Notes: generated from the letters alone by a model not told the origin. 63,041 bases of DNA from Paenibacillus sp. FSL R5-0490 (GCF_001956215.1 NZ_MRTQ01000027.1:1-63041), one strand, 5' to 3'. Positions 48,507-59,556 are shown, numbered from the stretch's first letter. Made by a program: numbers and translations.

Positions 48507-48535
48507 ATTATAGTAAACTTGCCATTTTTTGTCGA
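48507..48535 (-). promoter_or_regulatory. Sigma-A promoter of the c-di-GMP riboswitch operon
   Basis: Minus-strand TCGACA (48530-48535) and a perfect TATAAT (48507-48512) have a 17-base spacer, about 50 bases upstream of the aptamer. Confidence 0.8.
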
Positions 48536-48596
48536 TACTTGTATTTTTTATTTACAAATCCAATTTTATACAATTTGATATTAAAGAAATAAAAAT

Positions 48597-48640
48597 GTCT
48601 CCCATAGGTTTAGTCAACTTATGAGAAGCCTCAATTAACA
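48597..48640. repeat. Degraded copy of the wobble-stem terminator
   Basis: TTCTCATAAGTT and ACCTATGGGAGA arms match the hairpins at 43863 and 50619 but pair imperfectly. The rest of 48641-48850 upstream of the DUF4317 gene shows no gene or clear promoter. Confidence 0.45.
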
Positions 48641-48850
48641 ATCTTTATGTTAGCAAAATAGCAGCATTCCACAGAACATCGTTAGCACAAACCCCGGCCG
48701 GTAAAAACCAACTCTATGTTCTTAATTTCTAAATTAACAAGTCCCTTTTCAAAAAAGCGAAAATAACTGAGATTAATAATTTATAGAACTGATGTATTTT
48801 GTTATTCTAGTAAATATGCATATTGGGCAGTTTAGGAGTGGATTTTAACC

Positions 48851-50035
48851 GTGAACAAAAAAGACATTGCACAGATTCGGAAACAATTTAAGTTAAATAA
48901 TGACTTACTAAAGATCTCAGATATTTTTAACGTCTATATTATGAAGGAATCAAGCGAGATATATCATTATGAGAGCCAGCCTTTTGAAATGCTGGATCAG
49001 GATCAGCAGGAGCTCTTTATGGACAACTTCAAAAAGATGCTTGGCGGCCAATTGGATGAAAAGCTCTTTGAATTAAAGTTTCAGAGGGATGCGGAAAACA
49101 GCAGTCAGCTCATCCTTCATCAAGGGCTGCTGACCAATGATGCTGAGGGCTGGACGGAACAAATGCTTCAGATTGTCGGCAAAATGCTGGGAGTCCGGCA
49201 ATATGAAAAAGATATTGTTGTTACGTTCATTCGCGGAGAGTATCTAAAGCCTATGAAGCGCCGCAATCCAGAGGCCGAGGAAAGTGAACGGGATGCCGTT
49301 TATTCTCATCCCTTTATTCTCTGCAGCATCAATAACACGCAGGAACCGAAGAAAGAACTGCTTTTTGATTATGTTGAAAGGGAATTTAAATATCATTTTA
49401 CCGTTGATCCGATTATCAACCTCAAGTCTCCCATTTCAGGGTTCCTATTCCCTTGCTTCACTGATCACGCGGCTGATGTCAATCACGTCCTGTATTCTGC
49501 AGGCAAGGTCCATGAGCCCGACCACCAGTTCATTGAGGACGTGTTAAACGGGGAAGAAACAATGACGGCGCAGGATGATAAAATCGTTTTTGAAGAAATT
49601 ATTAAAGACGTCACAGGAGATCAGCTTAGCCCATCAACACTTTCCAGCGTATATGAAGAGATAAACCGGATGATCGTGGAAAACGAAGAGGATGAACCGC
49701 CGAAGCTGGATTCCAAAGACGTAGAACATGTTTTAAAGGTAAGCGGCATCGAAGACATTGATTCAGAAAAGGTCCAATCCGCTTATCAAAAAATCATCGA
49801 TGATGACAAATATGAAATAAAAGCAAGCAGCGTCCTGCCCAAATACAATTCAAAATCAATCAAAATCAGCACAAAAGCAGCCAACATATCCATCTGCCCG
49901 CAGGATCTTAGATATGTAAGACAAATTAATTTTGACGGCAAGCGTTACCTGATGATCGAGGTGGAAGAAGATACCGTGATTGAAGGCTTTACGATGATTC
50001 CGGAAGCTTTTGGCGGGGGTCAGGATAAAGAATAA
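48851..50035 (+). CDS. DUF4317 family protein
   Basis: The 394-residue cytosolic protein starts MNKKDIAQIRKQFKLNNDLLKI, as typical for DUF4317. It is acidic, with no signal or membrane segment. The start is GTG at 48851 with AGGAG upstream. The function of the family is unknown. It appears monocistronic. Confidence 0.82.
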   Translation: MNKKDIAQIRKQFKLNNDLLKISDIFNVYIMKESSEIYHYESQPFEMLDQDQQELFMDNFKKMLGGQLDEKLFELKFQRDAENSSQLILHQGLLTNDAEGWTEQMLQIVGKMLGVRQYEKDIVVTFIRGEYLKPMKRRNPEAEESERDAVYSHPFILCSINNTQEPKKELLFDYVEREFKYHFTVDPIINLKSPISGFLFPCFTDHAADVNHVLYSAGKVHEPDHQFIEDVLNGEETMTAQDDKIVFEEIIKDVTGDQLSPSTLSSVYEEINRMIVENEEDEPPKLDSKDVEHVLKVSGIEDIDSEKVQSAYQKIIDDDKYEIKASSVLPKYNSKSIKISTKAANISICPQDLRYVRQINFDGKRYLMIEVEEDTVIEGFTMIPEAFGGGQDKE

Positions 50036-50071
50036 GCAGCGGCGATACCTTTCGAAATAAGTATACTATTT

Positions 50072-50106
50072 AAAAAAGGAATTTCCAGATAGGAATTCCT
50101 TTTTTG
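50072..50106 (+). terminator. Terminator of the DUF4317 gene
   Basis: GGAATT and AATTCC arms followed by TTTTTT. The leading A-run would also allow leftward use. Confidence 0.75.
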
Positions 50107-50172
50107 GCGTTATAAGCAGTTTAGGGGTTGAGACAAGGCGCCTGTCTCTATGTCTCTTTATTATCAAATACG

Positions 50173-50520
50173 CTATTTCTCCCAAAGCTCGACCAGTCTA
50201 CCTTCAGGATCTTCAATCCAAATAAACTTTCCAAACTCACTAACCTCTTTTTCCTTAACCAGAGGTACACCAATTTGTTCTAGATGTGTAATCATCTCGT
50301 CTAGATTATGGACCTGGAAATTCAACATTACTTCTTGTTCTGTTGGAAAATAACTGTCCTTTTCTGCAAAGAAAGAAAAGATCGTCTCATTTCCTAATTG
50401 GGGGGTAATCACAGTCCCATTCCAATTATCTATTTCAATCTTCAGCACTTCACTGTACCATTTTTTCACAACATCAAGATTCTTGGTTCTCCAAAATATC
50501 CCGCCAATACCTTTTATCAT
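50173..50520 (-). CDS. VOC/glyoxalase-fold protein
   Basis: The 115-residue single-module VOC protein has MIKGIGGIFWRTKNLDVVKKWYSEVL at the start and FGKFIWIEDPEGRLVELWE at the end, with the terminal Glu a likely metal ligand. The reaction (lyase, dioxygenase or drug binding) cannot be told from the sequence. Confidence 0.8.
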   Translation of the reverse strand: MIKGIGGIFWRTKNLDVVKKWYSEVLKIEIDNWNGTVITPQLGNETIFSFFAEKDSYFPTEQEVMLNFQVHNLDEMITHLEQIGVPLVKEKEVSEFGKFIWIEDPEGRLVELWEK

Positions 50521-50618
50521 TGTAACCAGCTCCTGTCTTTCTTTTTATTTTTCAATTACATTAGATATTCGAGATGTAATATTAAGCTCCTTCTTCAACT
50601 ATACTGTCCTATTAGACT

Positions 50619-50664
50619 AAAAAGAGGCTTCCCACAAGTTTGCACAACTCATGAGAAACCTCTA
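50619..50664 (-). terminator. Seventeen-pair wobble-stem terminator
   Basis: In the leftward transcript AGAGGUUUCUCAUGAGU pairs fully, with several G-U wobbles, to ACUUGUGGGAAGCCUCU, then UUUUU. It is the best copy of a family seen at 43863 and 48597, and lies downstream of the duplicated groEL tail. Confidence 0.8.
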
Positions 50665-50708
50665 ATTTTAGTTGAGAAATAATAAGCCCTCTAAAATATT
50701 AAGGGGTT

Positions 50709-50736
50709 TGGGCGATGATTACATCATGCCGCCCAT
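50709..50736 (-). repeat. Duplicated groEL 3' tail (putative left attachment repeat)
   Basis: 27 of 28 bases are identical to 53022-53049, which covers the last codons and stop of groEL (Gly-Gly-Met-Met-stop). Nothing else of groEL is present here. It marks the left edge of the 2.3-kb island. Confidence 0.75.
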
Positions 50737-50754
50737 CTTTTGTGCGCTTTTCGC

Positions 50755-51087
50755 TTATTCAAACTTTGTTAAAGTACCTGAATACTGTACTTTCCACCAA
50801 TCCTTATTTGCTCCATATTCAGTAATAGATTTTCTATAAATGGTACCATAATAACCATCGGATGTAGTAATAAAATGACTTGAAGGAGTTGACCCACTCA
50901 TTTGATATTCCTGTTTTGAGTAATATCTGTATTCCATGTGGGCTCTTTGCACATTTAGAATAGATATTGATGGTTCAAAATTTGTTGTAGGTTGTTTTGC
51001 AGTTGGAATTGATGCAGCTCCTGCAGCTCCTACGATACCGAATGATAAACTTAATACGGTAATACAGCTAATAACTTTCTTTTTCAT
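50755..51087 (-). CDS. Small secreted protein of the groEL island
   Basis: The 110-residue protein has a signal peptide (MKKKVISCITVLSLSFGIVGAAGA) and a Tyr-rich mature part (RYYSKQEYQM...GYYGTIYRKSI). No family is recognised. It lies inside the island bounded by groEL tail repeats and has lower GC than its neighbours. Confidence 0.65.
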   Translation of the reverse strand: MKKKVISCITVLSLSFGIVGAAGAASIPTAKQPTTNFEPSISILNVQRAHMEYRYYSKQEYQMSGSTPSSHFITTSDGYYGTIYRKSITEYGANKDWWKVQYSGTLTKFE

Positions 51088-51147
51088 TTTTGCACCTCCA
51101 AAAATTTTTTATAACAAACTAATGGCCAATTAGTATGTAAACATTTT

Positions 51148-51669
51148 TTATAGTTCATCTTTTCCTTCTACATAAATAACTGTTGAACCTAATAATTCGT
51201 TATCAACATATGACTCTATTTTCCATTTCCCTTTTCTAAGCAATTTCAATTTAGCATAGAATTTCACAGCTAACTCACTACCAGGAAATTGTGGATCATC
51301 GGAAGTCAATTTCTCTATATTACTAGAAGTCAATAACTCTTTTTCCTTAGTTCTTTCATTTGTTCCAAAAATCTCTACTTCTTTTCCAATCAATTCCTCA
51401 GCTTTTTCCTGGTTTTCTATCCAAACTAACCAAGTATATGTATCTTCCTTTTCTACTTCAAAAGGCTTCTTAAATAAAGCGAATTTTTCCATCTCGCCAA
51501 TTATTTCATAAGTCTTTTTATCAGAAAAACTCTCAAAACTAGCCTGTTTAATTGGCACTTGTGCTATGTTTTCAGTGCTCTTTTCCACATTTTTAACGTC
51601 TTTAGTTTCCTCATTGGAACAACCGGCAATAAATAAGGCAGCTAAAAGAGTATACAATAATTTCTTCAT
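51148..51669 (-). CDS. Lipoprotein of the groEL island
   Basis: The 173-residue lipoprotein has lipobox LFIAGC, a short acidic linker and a domain with YEIIGEMEKFALFKKPFEV and KGKWKIESYVDNELLGSTVIYVEG. It resembles DUF4871-type lipoproteins, but only loosely. No partner gene is seen. Confidence 0.7.
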   Translation of the reverse strand: MKKLLYTLLAALFIAGCSNEETKDVKNVEKSTENIAQVPIKQASFESFSDKKTYEIIGEMEKFALFKKPFEVEKEDTYTWLVWIENQEKAEELIGKEVEIFGTNERTKEKELLTSSNIEKLTSDDPQFPGSELAVKFYAKLKLLRKGKWKIESYVDNELLGSTVIYVEGKDEL

Positions 51670-52093
51670 ATTAAATTCTCCTCATCTCTATTCAATTAAA
51701 TACTTATTAAACGCCCTTCAGATTTTAGAAATATCCTTTTCTGCACTTATTTTTCATGGCTAGTTACTTTCTACTAAAATTAAACAACATATGGAAAAAT
51801 AGTGTAATTGATAAGAATAAAGACCTATTGTAATTCTGACAGTCTTTAATTTATATTTCGCTCATTTACGATAAAAAATATAACTATAAGCATACTTTTT
51901 ACAAATAACCCCACTTCACTATACATAGGTTAAGCAATAAATAATCCTATAATTATTTTTATCTTAGGGCATATCTAATAATTAGAGAAAATCTGGAGAA
52001 GGTCTAAGAATCTTCCCGTTTTCAGAAGTAAGGATTACTTTCTTTAAATAGTAAAATAGAACCGTAAAACCATTTAAACGCAGCTGGGGAGTT
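51670..52093. other. AT-rich spacer of the groEL island
   Basis: No start, domain or RNA motif could be supported here. The region is AT-rich and consistent with decayed mobile DNA. Confidence 0.4.
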
Positions 52094-52255
52094 ATGGGGA
52101 ACTACAAAGTAATATATAAAGATAAAGTTTATTAAGTGATTTATGTATATAAATCTGGTTATTGAGAGATTAGAGACCTTGACACAAAGCAAATTGAACT
52201 TGTCAATGTAAAGGATATTCAAGTAATTTTCGATAAAAATGCCCCTCTCGAGTGA
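52094..52255 (+). pseudogene. Small gene with two in-frame stops
   Basis: The frame reads MGNYKVIYKDKVY, stop, VIYVYKSGY, stop, EIRDLDTKQIELVNVKDIQVIFDKNAPLE, stop. The coherent reading through both stops looks like a short phage- or element-type protein that has decayed. Confidence 0.55.
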
Positions 52256-52267
52256 GAAGGGCATTTT
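52234..52267 (-). terminator. Terminator in the groEL island
   Basis: AAATGCCCTTCTC and GAGAGGGGCATTT arms with a T-run on the minus strand, after the pseudogene at 52278. Confidence 0.75.
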
Positions 52268-52277
52268 CAGTTTATTT

Positions 52278-52705
52278 CTATTTTGTTTTAAACCAGATCG
52301 TTTGTTCATTTCTTATTTGCCAGATAATTAATGGGTCATTATCATTTTCGTCAAGAAGTAAAACTACCCATTCTTCTGTTTTTGTGTCTGCCCCCGGTCC
52401 AGGTTCGAAGTTCCTCACCCTAACCCCTGATGTAGCTTTAACTATCTCTGCTGTTTTATGTGAATCTGTTATTGTTTCCACAAGTTTAATTTCATATAGT
52501 GTTTTCCCATACCACCAGTCATCATAAGTAACATTCCAACTTTCACCTATGTTTGAAGAGTAGCTTTGAGAGCCATATGGATTATTAATACACTGAGCTG
52601 CTCTTAACTTTGTTTTGTTCGGTGTTTACTACTTAAGCTTAGTATCTCGATTAACATAGTATCCACCACCAACACTTAAAGCAGAACAAGAATAAGTTAG
52701 CAAAC
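52278..52705 (-). pseudogene. Broken exported-protein gene with double stop
   Basis: One frame reads GLLTYSCSALSVGGGYYVNRDTKLK, TAG TAA, then TPNKTKLRAAQCINNPYGSQ... through to LIIWQIRNEQTIWFKTK. The front looks like a signal or lipoprotein start, but no ATG fits. The family is unknown. The part after 52481 has a GTG start and could still make a 67-residue fragment. Confidence 0.55.
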
Positions 52706-52866
52706 CGACTTATGAATCCAGATTATCACGATGCCAATTTCATTTTCTGCAAAGAGAAAGCAAACTGATTTATTCAAAAGAACACTATCGTTCGAATGTA
52801 AAGGATATTAAGAAGACTTCTATTGAGAAGCATGCCACTCCAAATCTCTTTCGCATACACATGTTA
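52681..52866 (+). pseudogene. Tyrosine recombinase (phage-type integrase) relic
   Basis: Across shifted frames the plus strand reads NRLMNPDYHDANFIFCKEK, FIQKN, and IKKTSIEKHATPNLFRIHM. These match in order the conserved end of Bacillus phage integrases, where the last block is normally TPHxFRHTH with catalytic Arg and His. Frameshifts, a TGA, and loss of the HTH part show it is dead. It lies next to the intact groEL tail, as an integrase next to its attachment site. Confidence 0.65.
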
Positions 52867-52869
52867 CAG

Positions 52870-52925
52870 AAAAAAGAAAAAGAATGCTGCCGAAAGGATT
52901 AAAAGACCATTTCAGCAACATTCTT
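52870..52925 (-). terminator. Terminator of groESL
   Basis: GAATGTTGCTGAAA pairs with TTTCGGCAGCATTC and is followed by TTTTTCTTTTTT on the minus strand. A second perfect-looking hairpin (GATTGAGGGCTAC/GTAGCCTTCAATC, 52973-53003) lies between it and the groEL stop. Confidence 0.85.
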
Positions 52926-53021
52926 CATATCACAAAATCGCAGATAATGTGAACGAAATGTGATTTTTTACTGATTGAAGGCTACCTCTGTAGCCCTCAA
53001 TCCTTGGTATATCAACGTTTA

Positions 53022-54699
<1,678 letters not shown>

Positions 54700-54724
54700 T
54701 TAATAATCTTCGTCTGATCGGCGC

Positions 54725-55009
54725 TTAGCCAATTACAGCAAGAATGTCATTTTCACGTAAAATTAAATATTCTTTGCCTTCATACTTCACTTCAGTACCA
54801 GCATATTTTGAGAAGATGATACGGTCGCCGTCAGCAACTTCAAGTGCAACACGCTCACCATTTTCAAGAACGCGGCCAGTTCCCACAGCTACAACTTTGC
54901 CTTCTTGAGGCTTCTCTTTAGCAGTGTCCGGCAGTACGATGCCGCTTGCAGTTTTTTCTTCAGTTTCAACAAGCTCGATAATGATTCGATCACCTAGTGG
55001 CTTTAACAA
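54725..55009 (-). CDS. groES: Co-chaperonin GroES
   Basis: The 94-residue protein starts (M)[34 protein letters not shown] with the mobile loop, and caps GroEL. The start codon is TTG at 55009 with GAGGAGG nine bases upstream; the frame is open further, but this matches the family. Confidence 0.97.
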   Translation of the reverse strand: MLKPLGDRIIIELVETEEKTASGIVLPDTAKEKPQEGKVVAVGTGRVLENGERVALEVADGDRIIFSKYAGTEVKYEGKEYLILRENDILAVIG

Positions 55010-55051
55010 GTGAAACAACCTCCTCAAATAATATGTAAATATTTTTATTTA

Positions 55052-55078
55052 TTAGCACTCTCTCTATTTGAGTGCTAA
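55052..55078 (-). promoter_or_regulatory. CIRCE operator (HrcA site)
   Basis: Perfect TTAGCACTC-N9-GAGTGCTAA between the groES start and its promoter. HrcA binding here represses groESL until heat or folding stress. Confidence 0.97.
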
Positions 55079-55088
55079 CACAATTATT

Positions 55089-55117
55089 ATATTAATGAAT
55101 CTCATTTCTATTTGCAA
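55089..55117 (-). promoter_or_regulatory. Sigma-A promoter of groESL
   Basis: Minus-strand TTGCAA (55112-55117) and TAATAT (55089-55094) have a 17-base spacer, and the CIRCE follows directly. Confidence 0.75.
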
Positions 55118-55300
55118 GGGTGAAGCTTAAATTTTTTATAAAAAAATTCATTCGCGCATGCACGCTATATTTCGACACAAGTCATCTTTACCATAGTATT
55201 TTCCTGCTTGGGTGTGCTGATATTTGAAACCCGCTCCTTATAAAGAGTACAATGACTTTAGGACTTGTTTTCCAACACTCAGATTAAGGAGTAAAACATT

Positions 55301-56026
55301 TTGAAAAAGGAATACTGGATTATATTAATCGCCTATATTGCCATGCAGCTTTCAAGCTTATTTGGCGTTCCGCTCGTTTTATTAGCTGCCGATGCCCTGG
55401 GACAGAATCCGGAGAATATGCAGATTCTGGCTGTTGCCTATTGGCTCGTGATCAGTTTCACGATAACGCTGATCATTACACTTCTATTACTAAGGAAAGA
55501 AATGAAACGGGGACTGGATAGGGATGCCTCTTCTATAGCAGGCTCAGTGGGCTGGGCTATTGGAGGCATATTTTTGGCCCTGATCGCTCAAGCTACTGCT
55601 GCAAGCATCGAAAACCTGATCGGCATTGAAATGGGATCTGAAAATACACAGCAGATTATCCGGATAATTGAAGCATCGCCAATCGTCATTTTAATCAGTT
55701 CCGTCATCGGGCCCATCCTTGAGGAGATCGTCTTTAGAAAAGTTATTTTCGGCTCTCTTCACAAGCGCTTCAACTTCTTCCTTTCGGCCCTGATCAGCTC
55801 GGTCATTTTTGCACTTGCCCATTTTGAGCCTGAACATGTACTGTTATACTCAGCAATGGGATTCACCTTTGCCTTCTTATATGTCAAGACAAAGCGGATC
55901 ATCGTGCCGATTTTTGCCCATGTGGCGATGAACACCTTTGTTGCGGTTGTCCAGCTGAATCAGGATAATATGCAAAAGTGGTTAAAGGAAATGGAAAACA
56001 TGCAGAGCTTTATCAGCTTTTTCTAG
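55301..56026 (+). CDS. ydiL: CPBP-family intramembrane metalloprotease (YdiL)
   Basis: The 241-residue membrane protein has about seven helices and the CPBP (Abi) motifs EEIVFRK (near 146), FALAHFEPEH and the later HVAMNT. These Glu/His residues form the intramembrane protease site. The start is TTG with AAGGAG upstream. It is divergent from groES, as in B. subtilis. The substrate is unknown. Confidence 0.88.
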   Translation: MKKEYWIILIAYIAMQLSSLFGVPLVLLAADALGQNPENMQILAVAYWLVISFTITLIITLLLLRKEMKRGLDRDASSIAGSVGWAIGGIFLALIAQATAASIENLIGIEMGSENTQQIIRIIEASPIVILISSVIGPILEEIVFRKVIFGSLHKRFNFFLSALISSVIFALAHFEPEHVLLYSAMGFTFAFLYVKTKRIIVPIFAHVAMNTFVAVVQLNQDNMQKWLKEMENMQSFISFF

Positions 56027-56070
56027 CATAGCGAAATGCTGTGGAGTTTTAAAATTACTGGGGGATTATC

Positions 56071-56262
56071 ATGAGAAGTACACCTTTGTTTTCAGGCTTT
56101 ATTTACATCCTTCTCGGATGCCTTTTCACCTTTATAGCCATCCAGAATACCCAGCGGGAAGAAAGCTGGGGATTCTTTACTTATTTTCTGATGCTAATTG
56201 CCACATTTGATTTTGGCACCGGTCTCCGCTTGATTGGTCAGCATTTTAAAACGAAAAAATGA
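56071..56262 (+). CDS. ydiK: Small two-helix membrane protein (YdiK, DUF4305)
   Basis: The 63-residue protein has two hydrophobic helices (about 7-24 and 35-55) and ends QHFKTKK. Size and its place between ydiL and rex match B. subtilis ydiK. Function is unknown. Confidence 0.8.
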   Translation: MRSTPLFSGFIYILLGCLFTFIAIQNTQREESWGFFTYFLMLIATFDFGTGLRLIGQHFKTKK

Positions 56263-56287
56263 GCCCGCAATAGGCTCATTTTTTTTT
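56255..56287. terminator. Bidirectional terminator between ydiK and rex
   Basis: AAAAAATGAGCC pairs with GGCTCATTTTTTT. It overlaps both stop codons. Confidence 0.88.
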
Positions 56288-56930
56288 ACACTTCTTCAGG
56301 ATAATTTTTCAGAAAATAAACCAGTGACTGCAATTCCACTGCCAGATCGATATGGTGAATCCGAATCGAGGACGGTACAGTGAGCCTCGCAGGTGTAAAG
56401 TTAAGGATTCCTTTTATTTTCGCATTCACCATCCGATCGGTAATCGTCTGGGCAGGCGGTGCAGGCACTGTTAGAATCGCCACCTGAATATTATTTTTAA
56501 CAATCACTTCTTCAAGGTCATCCATATGATGGACCGGCACATCACCGATTTTCGTGCCAACCTTACTCTCATCCACATCAAATGCCACTTCTATTTTTGT
56601 ATTATTATTTTTAAGAAAATTATAGTTAAGAAAGGCCGTTCCTAAATTCCCTACCCCAACCAAAGCAACTTTCGTAAGCTCGTCCTGGTCAAGAGTCTTC
56701 CGAAAGAAGCCCAGCAGGTAGTTCACATTATAACCATATCCCTTTTTCCCCAACGCACCGAAGTACGAAAAGTCACGGCGAATCGTGGCAGAATCCACTT
56801 TAACCGCCTCACTCAATTCTGCTGATGAGACTCTTTGTTTGCCGGAGGAATGAAGGTTCTTTAGGAAGCGGTAATATAAAGGCAGCCGTTTAGCTGTTGC
56901 CTGCGGTATCTTAATTGGTTCATTGGCCAT
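56286..56930 (-). CDS. rex: Redox-sensing repressor Rex
   Basis: The 214-residue regulator has an N-terminal winged helix ([25 protein letters not shown]) and a Rossmann domain with GVGNLG that senses NADH/NAD+. It controls fermentative and respiratory genes. It lies downstream of moaC. The B. subtilis neighbours tatAy-tatCy are not here. Confidence 0.95.
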   Translation of the reverse strand: MANEPIKIPQATAKRLPLYYRFLKNLHSSGKQRVSSAELSEAVKVDSATIRRDFSYFGALGKKGYGYNVNYLLGFFRKTLDQDELTKVALVGVGNLGTAFLNYNFLKNNNTKIEVAFDVDESKVGTKIGDVPVHHMDDLEEVIVKNNIQVAILTVPAPPAQTITDRMVNAKIKGILNFTPARLTVPSSIRIHHIDLAVELQSLVYFLKNYPEEV

Positions 56931-56957
56931 TCGTCCATCCCCATTTCTTATGATGAA

Positions 56958-57440
56958 TTAATTTCGTTTAAAATCTCCGTTTTTGCCTCCAGTTTTCTCT
57001 ATTAAAAAGGTTGGCCCAATTACCATTCCTTTATCTACAGCCTTGCACATATCATAAACGGTCAGCGCACAGACAGAAGCAGCTGTTAACGCTTCCATTT
57101 CCACACCCGTATTTCCTTTTGTTTTAACAGAAGCCGTAATGATGAGGACGTACTCTTCCTCTTCTGCTTTCCATGAAAATGAAATGTCCACACCCTTTAG
57201 CGGCAGCGGATGGCACATCGGAATAATGTCCCAAGTTTTCTTGCTCGCCATAATGCCTGCAGTTTGTGCAACAGCGAGTACATCCCCTTTTTTCATGGAG
57301 TTGGAAGTGATCTTCTCGTATATCTCCTGATTCACCGTAATACTTGACTGAGCGATGGCCGTCCTTGACGTCTCAGGCTTATCGCTGACATCCACCATTT
57401 TTGCCCTGCCCTCTTGATTAAAATGAGTAAAATCCGCCAT
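56958..57440 (-). CDS. moaC: Cyclic pyranopterin monophosphate synthase MoaC
   Basis: MoaC acts early in molybdenum-cofactor synthesis. The 160 residues contain [35 protein letters not shown] and the C-terminal EKTGGKNG. I use the ATG at 57440; the GTG nine bases earlier is part of the GAGGTG ribosome site. Confidence 0.95.
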   Translation of the reverse strand: MADFTHFNQEGRAKMVDVSDKPETSRTAIAQSSITVNQEIYEKITSNSMKKGDVLAVAQTAGIMASKKTWDIIPMCHPLPLKGVDISFSWKAEEEEYVLIITASVKTKGNTGVEMEALTAASVCALTVYDMCKAVDKGMVIGPTFLIEKTGGKNGDFKRN

Positions 57441-57630
57441 TAAAAACACCTCTCTTCAAAATCATACACTATTTTTCCGTTACTTTGTATGTGCTTTGTA
57501 AGGTTCTTCACATATTTATTTACCTTTTTTTATGATTTAATGCCCTTCATGCGTGCTTATAGTCCTGTCTCCTTTATTGCCGAACATATATGAATGAGTT
57601 ACACTTACTCTATACCCGAGGTGAAAGAAC

Positions 57631-59556
57631 ATGATACTATTACAAGTCAATCAGCTGGCAAAAAGTTTTGGCGCTGATCCCATTTTAACGAATATAAAGC
57701 TTGAAGTACAAACCAGGGACCGGATTGCCCTTGTAGGGCGCAATGGAGCAGGAAAATCCACCCTTTTAAAAATAATTGCCGGACACATGGCATATGATTC
57801 CGGTGAGATTATAAAGCCAAAGGAAGTAACCATTGGATATCTTGCACAAAATACCGGCCTGGAATCGGAATTATCCATTTGGGATGAAATGCTGACTGTT
57901 TTCAGTCATTTGCAGAAGCAGGAAAAACAGCTCCGCAGCCTTGAAGAGCAAATGGCAAATCCTGATATCCTTAATAATTCTGATGCCTACGAACGCGTAT
58001 TGAAAGATTACGACAAACTTCAGGTTGATTTCAAAGAAAATGGCGGCTATCAATATGAAGCAGATATCCGCTCCATTCTCCATGGACTCAATTTCAGCTC
58101 ATTAGGCTATGATACTAAAATTTCGTCATTGAGCGGCGGACAGCGAACAAGGCTGGCCCTTGGTAAACTTCTGCTCACAAAGCCTGATATTTTAATTCTG
58201 GATGAGCCTACCAACCACCTTGATATTGAAACATTATCTTGGCTCGAACAATACCTGCAGGGATACAGCGGTGCTATTCTAATCGTATCACATGACCGGT
58301 ACTTCCTTGATAAGGTCGTTTCCCAGGTTTACGAGATTTCCCGCCACCAAATAAGAAAGTACCCCGGAAACTATAGTTCCTATTTGGATCAAAAAGCGGC
58401 TAATTTTGAAAAAGAAATGAAGCAATTCGAGAAACAGCAGGAAGAAATCGCTAAGCTGCAGGACTTCATTCAGCGAAACCTCGCCCGGGCCTCCACAACC
58501 AAAAGGGCACAAAGCCGCAGAAAGCAGCTGGCCAGAATGGATGTTATGGACAGGCCTCTAGGAGACGAGAAATCAGCTTCTTTTGGGTTTGACATCGAGC
58601 GGCAGTCGGGCAATGAGGTTTTAAATATACATTCTTTAGCTATAGGCTACGATGAAAAAGTGAGCGAAAATATTTCAATGCGGCTGGCAAGAGGCGACAG
58701 CATTGCACTTGTAGGACCAAATGGAATCGGCAAATCCACATTGCTTAAAACCATCATTAAAAAAATCCCTTCTTTTGCAGGGGAGATTCAGTACGGTTCC
58801 AATGTGACAATTGGCTACTATGACCAGGAACAGGCAGAGCTCACAAGCAACAAAAGAGTCCTGAACGAATTATGGGATGAATACCCGCTGAAACCGGAAA
58901 AAGAGATCAGGACCATACTTGGGAACTTTCTCTTCTCCGGTGATGATGTTCTTAAAACCGTTTCAACACTGAGCGGCGGTGAAAAGGCCCGGCTCGCACT
59001 TGCAAAGCTTATGATGCAGAAATCCAATTTCTTAATCCTGGACGAGCCTACAAACCACTTGGACCTGGACAGCAAGGAAATTCTTGAAAATGCATTGATC
59101 GATTATCCCGGTACCATTCTCTTCGTCTCTCATGACCGCTATTTTATCAACAGAATTACAACAAAAGTAGTTGAACTTTCTGGAAGCGGGGCAACAGAAT
59201 ATCTTGGCGATTATGATTATTATGTAGAAAAAAAGCAGGAGCAGGAGGAATTGCTTGCACTTAATGAGCAAGTTGACACCACCGCATCGCAGCCTGTTAA
59301 GCAGGATAAAAATAATTATCAGCTGGATAAAGAAGCTAAAAAGCTCGAACGTCAGCGGAAAAGAAGAATGGAAGAAATTGAAGAACAAATAGAAGCCTTA
59401 GAAACAGTAATAGATGCTAATGATCAGCTTCTCTGTGATCCGAATGTTTATCAGGACCATGAAAAGGTGATGGAAATTACGAATGAGACGGATGAAGCAA
59501 AAGCAAAGCTGGAAGAATTGATGGAAGAATGGACGCTTTTAGCTGAAGAGGATTAA
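57631..59556 (+). CDS. ydiF: ABC-F family ATPase (YdiF)
   Basis: The 641-residue protein has two ATPase domains (Walker A GRNGAGKST and GPNGIGKST, signatures LSGGQ and LSGGE), the ABC-F linker (about 245-300) and a C-terminal coiled coil (about 555-635). There are no membrane helices. ABC-F proteins act on the ribosome in translation or resistance. The gene is convergent with tsaD. Confidence 0.93.
   Translation: MILLQVNQLAKSFGADPILTNIKLEVQTRDRIALVGRNGAGKSTLLKIIAGHMAYDSGEIIKPKEVTIGYLAQNTGLESELSIWDEMLTVFSHLQKQEKQLRSLEEQMANPDILNNSDAYERVLKDYDKLQVDFKENGGYQYEADIRSILHGLNFSSLGYDTKISSLSGGQRTRLALGKLLLTKPDILILDEPTNHLDIETLSWLEQYLQGYSGAILIVSHDRYFLDKVVSQVYEISRHQIRKYPGNYSSYLDQKAANFEKEMKQFEKQQEEIAKLQDFIQRNLARASTTKRAQSRRKQLARMDVMDRPLGDEKSASFGFDIERQSGNEVLNIHSLAIGYDEKVSENISMRLARGDSIALVGPNGIGKSTLLKTIIKKIPSFAGEIQYGSNVTIGYYDQEQAELTSNKRVLNELWDEYPLKPEKEIRTILGNFLFSGDDVLKTVSTLSGGEKARLALAKLMMQKSNFLILDEPTNHLDLDSKEILENALIDYPGTILFVSHDRYFINRITTKVVELSGSGATEYLGDYDYYVEKKQEQEELLALNEQVDTTASQPVKQDKNNYQLDKEAKKLERQRKRRMEEIEEQIEALETVIDANDQLLCDPNVYQDHEKVMEITNETDEAKAKLEELMEEWTLLAEED

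Noticed and set aside
52022..52309. 95-codon minus-strand frame in the groEL island
   Set aside because: Very AT-rich, no ribosome site, overlaps a terminator and the decayed small gene on the other strand.
52278..52481. Stand-alone 67-residue gene
   Set aside because: The same frame continues protein-like upstream through stop codons, so it is better seen as the end of a broken gene.
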